From CAZVVG01 sp964630615 (GTDB lineage Bacteria; Patescibacteriota; Minisyncoccia; Moranbacterales; UBA2206), in contig CAZVVG010000014.1 of the NCBI GenBank assembly GCA_964630615.1, positions 1-17,109 of the forward strand: a stretch of 17,109 nucleotides of DNA, read 5' to 3'. The stretch's first letter is position 1. The number at the start of each line of letters is the position of its first letter. A program made the translations under genes and the position numbers. Below are positions 7,492 through 13,448 of this stretch, one piece after another. Below the pieces are notes generated by a model that saw only the letters and a program-made list of their open reading frames with translations, ran no database searches and had not been told where the DNA came from.

Positions 7492-8703
7492 ATGAAATTC
7501 TTTTTTCGGGCCAAAAACAAAGAAGGGGAAATAAAGGAAGGAACAGTGGACGCTTCCAGCAAAGAAGTCGCTTTGGACTTGATTCAGCACAGTCAGCTTT
7601 TCCCCATTTCCATCCGGGAATACCGGAAAGACAATACCCCGCTCCAGGTTTTGAACAAATATCTCAATCGGGTAAAAGTCAAGGAGCTGATGATGTTTTT
7701 CCGTCAGCTGGCCATTTTGGTTGAAGCCCGAGTACCGATTATATATTCTTTGCAGGCCATCAAAGAACAGGTGGAAAATTCCTATTTTCGAAAGATTATC
7801 AACGAGATGATGAACGACGTTCAGGACGGGATGCCTTTTTCTGATGCCATCAAGAAAAAGCCGGAAATTTTCTCCCGCCTGTCCGTGAGTATCATCCAGT
7901 CCGGAGAAAATTCGGGCAATTTCCGCCAGTCGGTGGAATACGTGGCGGACAACATTGAAAAAAACTACAATCTCTCCCGCAAGATCGCTTCAGCTTTTAT
8001 TTATCCGGCTGTAGTTATGGTGGTTTTTTTCGTAGTGGCCTTTATCTTTTTGGCTTTCATTATTCCTAAAATGACAGCCGTTATTAAAGGCTTGGGAGTG
8101 GATTTTCCCTGGTATACGAAAATTATTATCAGTTTCAGCGATTTTATGGCGGTTTTCTGGTGGGTCGTGCTTTTGGGAATAATATTCTTTATTCTAGGTT
8201 TTATTTACTATCTTAGCACCCAGGACGGGAAAAGGTGGTCGGACGCGTTGAAAATAAAAATGCCGGTTTTCGGGGCGATTTTTCGAGGAATCTATTTGGC
8301 GCGTTTCACCGGCAACCTAGCCATTTTGCTAAACGGGGACATTCCCATCATTCGGGCGGTGCTGCTTTCCGGTTCGGTGACTAATAACACGGTTTATGAA
8401 GATCTTTTTGAACGGGTGGCTTACGAACTTAAGATCGGAGGCAGTATGAGCAAGGTTTTTGAAAAAACAGAACTGATTCCGCCGGTGGTGGCTCAGATGA
8501 TCAGGGTAGGGGAAGAGAGCGGCCAGTTGCCTCTGGTTTTAGATCACGTTGCCACTTTCTACGAGCGGGAAACCGACCAAGCGACCAAAAACCTTTCCGT
8601 TTTGCTGGAACCGTTGATTATGATTGTTATGGGAATCGCGGTCGGCTTGCTAGTCTTTTCCATTTTGATGCCGATTTACGACATCGCCGGGAGAATTACC
8701 TAG
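7492..8703 (+). CDS. pilC: Type IV pilus inner-membrane platform protein PilC
   Basis: PilC is the polytopic inner-membrane platform that couples PilB and PilT to pilin insertion and removal. The 403-residue product starts with the family's short N-terminal motif (MKFFFRAKNKEGEIKEG). It carries two T2SSF repeats, at about residues 68-190 and 271-393. Transmembrane helices are visible at about 169-192, 219-240 and 371-393, the last following the conserved LLEPLIMI. GENSGNF (residues 138-144) and GEESGQLP (340-347) are the paired glycine/glutamate motifs of the two repeats. It lies 9 bp after pilT, with an A-rich leader and no Shine-Dalgarno site. The stop at 8703 is followed by 57 bp of AT-rich sequence before the major pilin. 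Confidence 0.95.
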   Translation: MKFFFRAKNKEGEIKEGTVDASSKEVALDLIQHSQLFPISIREYRKDNTPLQVLNKYLNRVKVKELMMFFRQLAILVEARVPIIYSLQAIKEQVENSYFRKIINEMMNDVQDGMPFSDAIKKKPEIFSRLSVSIIQSGENSGNFRQSVEYVADNIEKNYNLSRKIASAFIYPAVVMVVFFVVAFIFLAFIIPKMTAVIKGLGVDFPWYTKIIISFSDFMAVFWWVVLLGIIFFILGFIYYLSTQDGKRWSDALKIKMPVFGAIFRGIYLARFTGNLAILLNGDIPIIRAVLLSGSVTNNTVYEDLFERVAYELKIGGSMSKVFEKTELIPPVVAQMIRVGEESGQLPLVLDHVATFYERETDQATKNLSVLLEPLIMIVMGIAVGLLVFSILMPIYDIAGRIT

Positions 8704-8750
8704 TTAAAAATGAAATTTTTGATAAAAATTAAAAAATAAAAATAGAAAGC

Positions 8751-8757
8751 GAGGTGG
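8751..8757 (+). promoter_or_regulatory. Strong Shine-Dalgarno site of the major pilin gene
   Basis: The sequence GAGGTGG ends three bases before the ATG at 8761. Its GAGGTG core matches the standard anti-Shine-Dalgarno complement. It is the only strong site of this kind in the window; the other pilus genes have A-rich leaders. It marks 8761 as the start and suggests high translation of this pilin. Confidence 0.7.
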
Positions 8758-8760
8758 AAT

Positions 8761-9150
8761 ATGGCAAAAAAGAAAACAAAAAAACCGGCTCGCCGGGGCG
8801 GGAAAAAGAAGGGCTTTACCCTCATTGAACTTTTGATTGTTATCGCGATTATCGGAATTTTGGCCTCAATTGTGTTGGTAAGTTTAGCTAATGCAAGAGT
8901 GAAAGCCAGAGTTGCTGAATTTAAATCTCAAGCATCTAGCGCGCATGCATCAGTAATTGTTAACTGTGATGATGGAACATGGGATGCTGCAGATACAGTA
9001 TTGCCTGCAGCAACGAGTTGGACAACAGCTCCTACATGTTCTGCTACGGGATTATCTAATTCTCCTGTCATGAGTACGACAAACGTTGTATGTACAGCTA
9101 CAATGGATGAATCTGGGATTACTGCTTGGGGCGGTGCCGATTGCACTTAA
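8761..9150 (+). CDS. Type IV pilin, probable major pilin
   Basis: This 129-residue prepilin is the best candidate for the main pilus subunit. The 18-residue leader (MAKKKTKKPARRGGKKKG) is unusually long and basic, with ten Lys/Arg. PilD would cut after Gly18 to give a mature N-terminus FTLIELL, with Phe1 and the required Glu5. A hydrophobic helix follows to about residue 43. The mature protein is only about 111 residues, with four cysteines (69, 93, 111, 128) that could form two disulfides, the last at the extreme C-terminus as in many pilin D-regions. The globular part is Ala/Thr/Ser-rich and uses GCA and ACA codons more than the flanking genes. Evidence for major status is the strong Shine-Dalgarno site, the first position among the pilins and a downstream hairpin pair; expression data are not available. 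Confidence 0.9.
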   Translation: MAKKKTKKPARRGGKKKGFTLIELLIVIAIIGILASIVLVSLANARVKARVAEFKSQASSAHASVIVNCDDGTWDAADTVLPAATSWTTAPTCSATGLSNSPVMSTTNVVCTATMDESGITAWGGADCT

Positions 9151-9153
9151 AAA

Positions 9154-9177
9154 TTTACTAATTATTTTTTTAGTAAA
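9154..9177 (+). other. AT-rich RNA hairpin after the major pilin
   Basis: An 8-bp inverted repeat TTTACTAA (9154-9161) and TTAGTAAA (9170-9177) encloses an 8-nt T-rich loop, beginning four bases after the pilin stop codon. On its own it is weak. Together with the stronger hairpin at 9184-9220 it makes most of the first 70 bases after the pilin potentially structured. Confidence 0.4.
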
Positions 9178-9183
9178 GTTTTA

Positions 9184-9220
9184 GCTTGCCAATTTAACCG
9201 CCTAGGCGAAATTGGCAAGC
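9184..9220 (+). other. Stable intercistronic hairpin between the two pilin genes
   Basis: A perfect 12-bp inverted repeat, GCTTGCCAATTT (9184-9195) and AAATTGGCAAGC (9209-9220), encloses a 13-nt loop. The loop contains the 10-bp palindrome CGCCTAGGCG (9199-9208). No immediate T-tract follows; a T-rich stretch begins about 10 nt later (9231-9241). It could be a partial terminator, or a 3' stabilising structure that raises major pilin mRNA over downstream genes. It sits inside the 136-bp gap between 9150 and 9287, one of the largest in the cluster. The role is inferred from structure and position only. Confidence 0.6.
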
Positions 9221-9286
9221 CTTGCGGTGGTTTTAATTTTTATTGAAGCCAGCGCCAGGAAAGAAATAATAAATTAAGAAAAAAAC

Positions 9287-9712
9287 TTGAAAAAGAAAAA
9301 AGCCTTTACTTTAATTGAGATATTAATGGTTGTTTGCATAATCGGAATTTTAGCTGCGATTATTATTGTTTGGACAGCGTCCGCGCAAAAAAAGAGCGCC
9401 ATCGCGGCTTACAAAACTTCAATGAAAAGCGTCCAAGCGGGAATGGAACTTTGCGTGGGATCTGGAGGATTGGCTAGTTCCGGAGCACCTAGTAATCCTA
9501 TTTGCATGGGAGTCAATTATCCCGAAATTTCTTCAAAATGTGGAACCCAGCCTTATTTTAAAGCCAAAAATCCAACAAACGTAACTATGGATGACTGGGA
9601 GGTTACAACTAATGTAAGTATTCTAGGTGGTTTTTGGGAATGTAAGGGTTGCCGACTAAATTGCACGGTTACTGGTTGTGTCGAAGCCAGCGCTCCGGGC
9701 AGCTGTAATTAG
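9287..9712 (+). CDS. Cys-rich type IV pilin-like protein
   Basis: This 141-residue prepilin has a short basic leader (MKKKKA) and the class III N-terminal signature FTLIEILMVV, with Phe1 and Glu5 of the mature form. The residue before the cut site is Ala6 rather than the usual Gly. The transmembrane helix runs to about residue 30 and includes Cys17. The globular part has eight cysteines (56, 73, 85, 119, 122, 126, 131, 140), with a dense cluster CKGCRLNC at 119-126, enough for four disulfides or a metal site. The start is a TTG codon at 9287. No in-frame ATG lies between it and the upstream TAA at 9275, and the TTG places the leader correctly. It could be a second pilus subunit or a minor pilin. 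No globular-domain family was recognised. Confidence 0.83.
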   Translation: MKKKKAFTLIEILMVVCIIGILAAIIIVWTASAQKKSAIAAYKTSMKSVQAGMELCVGSGGLASSGAPSNPICMGVNYPEISSKCGTQPYFKAKNPTNVTMDDWEVTTNVSILGGFWECKGCRLNCTVTGCVEASAPGSCN

Positions 9713-9771
9713 CGGGATCATAAATTTATAATTTAATTAAGTTTAAGATAAAAATAAAAAGCTAAAACCTA

Positions 9772-10572
9772 ATGATTTTCATTTTCTTCATTTTTGGATT
9801 AATTGTCGGCAGCTTTTTGAATGTGGTTATCGTCCGGCTAGATCTGGCGGAGAGCCTGCTCGGACGTTCGCGTTGTCCAAAATGCAAGAAAACTATCCGT
9901 TGGTACGACAATATTCCGCTTTTGAGTTTCTTGCTTTTGAATGCCAAGTGCCGGGCTTGCCAGAAAAAAATTTCCTGGCAATATCCGCTGGTGGAATTGG
10001 GTACCGGTTTGATTTTTGCCCTGGTGGCTCTTTTGTTTTTCCAGGATGGGAGTGAGGCCAGTTGGCTGGAAACGGTTTTCTATTTGGGGTTCTTTTCAGC
10101 TTTGATCGTAATTTTGGTTTTTGACGGGAAGCATTTGGAAATTCCGATGCCGGTTGTCTGGTTGGCGCTGGGTTGGACTTTGGTTTTTTGCCTCCTTTGG
10201 GACGGAATGAATTTTCAACCGGGGATGGACATTTTCTCCTCCCGGACATTCTCGGGAAGCTTGGCGGGGTTTTTGTCTTTTTTGTTTTTTTTCGGATTGG
10301 CTTTCGGCTCCAAGGAGAAATGGATGGGAATGGGAGATGCCTATCTGGCTTTTCTGATCGGCCTGGGTCTGGGCTTGGAAAGAGTTTTGGTCGCTTTAAT
10401 GATAGCTTTTTTGCTGGGTTCGGTTTTCGGAATCACCCTGGTTTTACTTAAGAAAAAGACTCTCAAAAGCCAGGTTCCCTTCGGGCCCTTTCTGGTGGCC
10501 GGAGCCGCTTTGGCGACGCTGGTTCTAGAATTTTTTCCCCTATTTAACAATTGGCCGGTAGTTTTATGGTGA
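9772..10572 (+). CDS. pilD: Prepilin peptidase PilD
   Basis: PilD is the integral membrane aspartic protease that cuts prepilin leaders and N-methylates the new N-terminus. The 266-residue product shows the N-terminal GSFLNVVIVR motif (residues 13-22). A cytoplasmic zinc loop follows, with two CxxC pairs at Cys35/Cys38 and Cys60/Cys63, typical of the bifunctional form. The catalytic aspartates are both present: Asp118 in VFDGKHLEIP and Asp189 in the conserved GMGD (residues 186-189). About seven or eight hydrophobic helices follow the family topology, and VPFGPFLVAGA (235-245) is the usual C-terminal signature. It lies between the Cys-rich pilin and the minor pilins, 59 bp after the former, and its last 7 bases overlap the next gene. 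Confidence 0.95.
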   Translation: MIFIFFIFGLIVGSFLNVVIVRLDLAESLLGRSRCPKCKKTIRWYDNIPLLSFLLLNAKCRACQKKISWQYPLVELGTGLIFALVALLFFQDGSEASWLETVFYLGFFSALIVILVFDGKHLEIPMPVVWLALGWTLVFCLLWDGMNFQPGMDIFSSRTFSGSLAGFLSFLFFFGLAFGSKEKWMGMGDAYLAFLIGLGLGLERVLVALMIAFLLGSVFGITLVLLKKKTLKSQVPFGPFLVAGAALATLVLEFFPLFNNWPVVLW

Positions 10573-11030
10573 AAATAAAAGAAAATCAAAAAGGATATTC
10601 TCTCGTGGAATTAATGCTTGTCATTGCCCTTATCGGGATTATGATAATGGTTGGCTTTGTTTCTTTGGTTAGCGCGCGCAACAAGAACGCGGTGGAGGTC
10701 GCGGCGCGGGAAGTGGCCGCGGTGGCGCGGGAAGCTCAAAATTACGCCTTGTCCGGGAAAGACTTGTGGACTAGCACTCAAAACAATTGCGGTGGCTACA
10801 CTTTTGGGTGGAACGCCGCAACCTATAGCATATCCGGATGCACGAATAAAATCTATACGCTGAAAAACGGGGTAACTTTCGGAGGACCCAATTTCGTTAC
10901 TTTTGACATCCCTTTCTCTCACGTATCAAATGCCAGCATCACATTGCAAAAAGGAGCGTATTCCTATTATGTGTGCATTCATGAATCCGGCATAGTTTCA
11001 GAACAAGAAGCAGCATGTGTTTTCCTATAA
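10566..11030 (+). CDS. Minor pilin, GspH/FimT-like
   Basis: This 154-residue prepilin has the leader MVKIKENQKG and the mature start YSLVELM, with aromatic residue 1 and Glu5. The helix extends through about residue 50 with the heptad-like EVAAREVAAVAREAQNYA typical of pseudopilins. The C-terminal beta-rich part, including VTFDIPFSHV and a late SYYVCIHESGIVSEQ segment, resembles GspH/FimT pseudopilins. Three or four cysteines could form disulfides. The ATG at 10566 is preferred over an in-frame TTG at 10551 because it gives a leader of normal length and overlaps the pilD stop by 7 bp, suggesting translational coupling. As an H-type pilin it would belong to the minor-pilin complex that primes assembly. 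Confidence 0.84.
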   Translation: MVKIKENQKGYSLVELMLVIALIGIMIMVGFVSLVSARNKNAVEVAAREVAAVAREAQNYALSGKDLWTSTQNNCGGYTFGWNAATYSISGCTNKIYTLKNGVTFGGPNFVTFDIPFSHVSNASITLQKGAYSYYVCIHESGIVSEQEAACVFL

Positions 11031-11044
11031 AGTAAAATTAGACA

Positions 11045-11578
11045 ATGAAAAATCAATCTAAAAAACAAAATTTGAAAGGGTTTTCCCTTCTGGAGGTGAT
11101 GATCGTTATTTTTATTCTTTCAGTGGCACTGGTCGCTTTTATTCAGACCATCGTCAAAAGTCTGGACCACTCTTTTGAAAGCCGCGACACCATTATTGCT
11201 TCCAGCTTGGCGCAAGAAGGTGTGGAGTTGGTGAAAAACGTCCGGGACAATAATTGGGCGCAAAATGATGCCGGAGGCGCCTTTTCTAATTTAGCCGCAT
11301 GTATTAATTGTAAAATTGACTATACCATGACAGATGTAACTTCTTTTGGTGATAATAATCTTAAAATAAATAGCGGCTATTACAGACATTCAGGCTCAAC
11401 AGCTTCAAAATTTGATAGAAAAATTGAAATTATTGGCGCGGGAGATACGAGAGATGTTACGAGTATGGTTGTTTGGGAGGGGGCTTCTTTTCAGCCAACT
11501 CAGCCAACTAATAAATGTACGGTTCAGAATAAGTGTGTTTACGCACAAATAACCCTGACCCAATGGGCCAGCGACTAA
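11045..11578 (+). CDS. Minor pilin, PilV/GspI-like
   Basis: This 177-residue prepilin has the leader MKNQSKKQNLKG and the mature start FSLLEVMIVIFILSVAL, with Glu5. The segment SLAQEGVELVKNVRDNNW (about residues 55-73) is the conserved motif after the helix in PilV/GspI-type pseudopilins (A-EG-EL--N-R). A Cys pair (CINC, near residues 86-89) and two further cysteines lie in the C-terminal half. Codon use becomes AT-rich after about 11280. It lies 14 bp after the GspH-like gene and 8 bp before the next one, in the order H-I-J-K seen in type II secretion and type IV pilus minor-pilin operons. It probably forms part of the tip trimer. Confidence 0.85.
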   Translation: MKNQSKKQNLKGFSLLEVMIVIFILSVALVAFIQTIVKSLDHSFESRDTIIASSLAQEGVELVKNVRDNNWAQNDAGGAFSNLAACINCKIDYTMTDVTSFGDNNLKINSGYYRHSGSTASKFDRKIEIIGAGDTRDVTSMVVWEGASFQPTQPTNKCTVQNKCVYAQITLTQWASD

Positions 11579-11586
11579 AAAATCCA

Positions 11587-12180
11587 ATGAGTAATTTAAC
11601 TAAAAAAAAGAATAAAGGCTTTACCTTGCTTGAGGTGATTATCGCGATTTTTATTTTTGCCCTTTCGGCAGTCGCGGTGATGCAAATCTTTGCCGGCTCA
11701 ATGTCTGGCTATCGTGAAGCAAAAAATACCCAGCGAAACCTTGAGGACGCGCAATTTATTATGAATCAAATAGCCAAAACCTTGAGAACCAGCAGCATTG
11801 TTTTTCCAACCATTCTTTCTCATTCCACTTCCAGCAATGTAAAAGTTTATGATTATTCTTCAGGAAAGTGTTGGGCTTATCTGTTTGACAACGGATCTTC
11901 TAGGATTAAATCTGACTCAGACAGTGTCCCTGCCGCTTCTCTTGGTGATCCCATTAGTTACTGCAAGGGCTTTTCCCCAACCTACACTTCAATGACCGAT
12001 TTTTACACAACCGGAAGTTTTTACGTTTATCCCTCAAATAATGATCCTGCAGGATCAGGAGAACAATTAGGTCGGGTTACTATCCAAATGAATGTCTGTC
12101 CGGGCGTTTCTTCTTGCTCCCATCCGGAAAGAATCCAAACTTCCGTTTCCCTCCGGGATTACTATCGATCGGGAATTTAA
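11587..12180 (+). CDS. Minor pilin, PilW/GspJ-like
   Basis: This 197-residue prepilin has the leader MSNLTKKKNKG and the mature start FTLLEVIIAIFIFALSAV, with Glu5. The following stretch, with LEDAQFIMNQIAKTLRTSS, matches the RxLE-x-A-x-xIM-x-I-x-xxLR pattern of GspJ/PilW pseudopilins. The C-terminal half has beta-rich character and paired cysteines. The frame extends upstream to a GTG at 11533 and another ATG at 11563. Both would overlap the preceding gene and give overlong leaders, so the ATG at 11587 is used. It precedes the PilX-like gene by 9 bp. Confidence 0.85.
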   Translation: MSNLTKKKNKGFTLLEVIIAIFIFALSAVAVMQIFAGSMSGYREAKNTQRNLEDAQFIMNQIAKTLRTSSIVFPTILSHSTSSNVKVYDYSSGKCWAYLFDNGSSRIKSDSDSVPAASLGDPISYCKGFSPTYTSMTDFYTTGSFYVYPSNNDPAGSGEQLGRVTIQMNVCPGVSSCSHPERIQTSVSLRDYYRSGI

Positions 12181-12189
12181 AAAAATATT

Positions 12190-13383
12190 ATGAAAAAAAT
12201 TAAGATCAAAAAAGAAATTGTTTTTTTAAAAGGTTCCATCGCGGTTTTCGCCTTGTTTTTAATGTTTATTTTAACCGTAACCACCCTTGGTATCATTGCG
12301 GCCGCCAGCGTTGAGAGAAAATCTTCTATGTCCACGGGTAGTTCTACCACGGCCTTCCAAGTTGCGGAAAAAGGAATGGAGAAGGTAGAAAAACATTTTA
12401 AGGATAATTTTTATAATGATATAAACAGCGTTGCTTCTGCGCTTGGAGCTTCATGTGGAACAGAAGGACCCATAAGTGGAAGTTCGGCGGGAACGCACGC
12501 AGCAACAATAACTAAGGGCAACGAACTCAAAATTAGATTTAAATATCAACCTAATCCTCCTATAAATCCCATCCCTCAATACATTTCAAATTGTGCTGAA
12601 AAAATTTCTAACGTGAAAATAATAAAAGTTATCGGAAATACTAAAAATGAAACCCGCACCATTGAACAAGATGTCTTTTTTGGAGCCACGAAACTTCTAT
12701 TGCATCTAGACGGTAAAACTATCGGTGGCGAACTTGAAGATTCTTCTTATTATTATGAAAGAAATAACCCTACAACATTACATGGTGATGCGGATATCTC
12801 AAAGAGTACTGATCCGCAAAAATTTGGTTCGAATAATATTGCTTTTGGCCAAGGTAGTAACAGCGATGGATATTTAGAAGTTAACTTAACTAATGATAAT
12901 AAGGATTATTTTTATTTTAAAAACGAAGATTTTACAATCGATTTTTGGGTATATCCAACTAGGGTAAATGTTCCGATGGCTGGATTAGTTTCTCATGCAC
13001 AAAACGGCAATACAGGTTGGTGGGTTGAATTAAATAATGCAACATTTAAATTTTATGCCAAAGATTCTGGATTAAATATCTTTCAAATCTCTTCTCCAAC
13101 TCCAATTACAGCAAATAACTGGTATCATATTGTAGCAGTAAGAAAAAAGGGTGCTAGTAATGGCTTCAAGCTTTTTGTTAATGGTCAACAAAAAGGATCT
13201 GCGCCCGATGCAACTATGCCAAATATTGGTACTTCTGGGAAATTAAGAATTGGACAAAGTTTTCCCTCCGCTCTCTTTCTAGGGCCTAGGGGATTTATGG
13301 ATGAAGTTCGCATTTCTAAGGGAATAGCCCGCTTTTGGGATAATAATTTTACTCCTCCTTCCAATCCCTACTGGGCTGACTAA
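12190..13383 (+). CDS. PilX/GspK-like minor pilin fused to a LamG adhesin domain
   Basis: This 397-residue protein ends the pilus cluster. It has a basic leader ending in KG (residues 14-15) and a mature start SIAVFALFLMFILTVTTLG. The helix lacks Glu5 (Phe instead), as in GspK/PilX tip pilins. The helix is followed by VAEKGMEKVEKHF, the alpha segment typical of PilX. From about residue 168 to 393 there is a LamG/concanavalin A-like domain. It opens with LLLHLDG and contains DFTIDFWVYP, WYHIVAVRK, FKLFVNGQQKG and the closing DEVRISKGIARF and NFTPPSNPY, a signature common in phage tail and surface proteins. In a pilus this domain would be displayed outside the cell, most likely at the tip, as a carbohydrate- or surface-binding adhesin; that role is inferred. 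The LamG-coding DNA is much more AT-rich than neighbouring genes. A terminator follows 24 bp later. Confidence 0.87.
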   Translation: MKKIKIKKEIVFLKGSIAVFALFLMFILTVTTLGIIAAASVERKSSMSTGSSTTAFQVAEKGMEKVEKHFKDNFYNDINSVASALGASCGTEGPISGSSAGTHAATITKGNELKIRFKYQPNPPINPIPQYISNCAEKISNVKIIKVIGNTKNETRTIEQDVFFGATKLLLHLDGKTIGGELEDSSYYYERNNPTTLHGDADISKSTDPQKFGSNNIAFGQGSNSDGYLEVNLTNDNKDYFYFKNEDFTIDFWVYPTRVNVPMAGLVSHAQNGNTGWWVELNNATFKFYAKDSGLNIFQISSPTPITANNWYHIVAVRKKGASNGFKLFVNGQQKGSAPDATMPNIGTSGKLRIGQSFPSALFLGPRGFMDEVRISKGIARFWDNNFTPPSNPYWAD

Positions 13384-13407
13384 AAGTTTTAAGAAATAAA
13401 TAGAAAG

Positions 13408-13432
13408 CGCCTTCCTTGGAAGGCGTTTTTTT
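13408..13432 (+). terminator. Intrinsic terminator of the pilus cluster
   Basis: A perfect 8-bp inverted repeat, CGCCTTCC (13408-13415) and GGAAGGCG (13418-13425), is followed directly by seven T residues (13426-13432). The formal loop is two bases, so in practice a 7-bp stem with a TTTG-like tetraloop is likely. It is the only textbook Rho-independent terminator seen in the window and lies 24 bp after the last pilus gene. Confidence 0.85.
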
Positions 13433-13442
13433 GTGCTATAAT
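13416..13442 (+). promoter_or_regulatory. Extended -10 promoter for ligA, overlapping the terminator
   Basis: A perfect TATAAT at 13437-13442 is preceded by TGC, giving TGCTATAAT (13434-13442), identical to the extended -10 before pilM. The best -35 candidate is TTGGAA at 13416-13421 (4 of 6) with a short 15-bp spacer, lying inside the terminator hairpin; an extended -10 needs little help from a -35. The predicted start of transcription is near 13449, the first base of the upstream ligA ATG. Confidence 0.6.
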
Positions 13443-13448
13443 GGGCTT

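Noticed and set aside
8710..8739. Nine-codon open frame (MKFLIKIKK) between pilC and the major pilin
   Set aside because: It is too short, in low-complexity AT-rich sequence and without a ribosome site.
8719..8748. Possible separate promoter for the major pilin (TTGATA at 8719, TAGAAA at 8743)
   Set aside because: Transcription would start at or inside the Shine-Dalgarno site, which would defeat that site; the -10 is poor.
9704..9732. Possible promoter before pilD (TATAAT at 9727-9732)
   Set aside because: The -10 is perfect but lies in very AT-rich DNA, there is no credible -35, and no TG extension is present.
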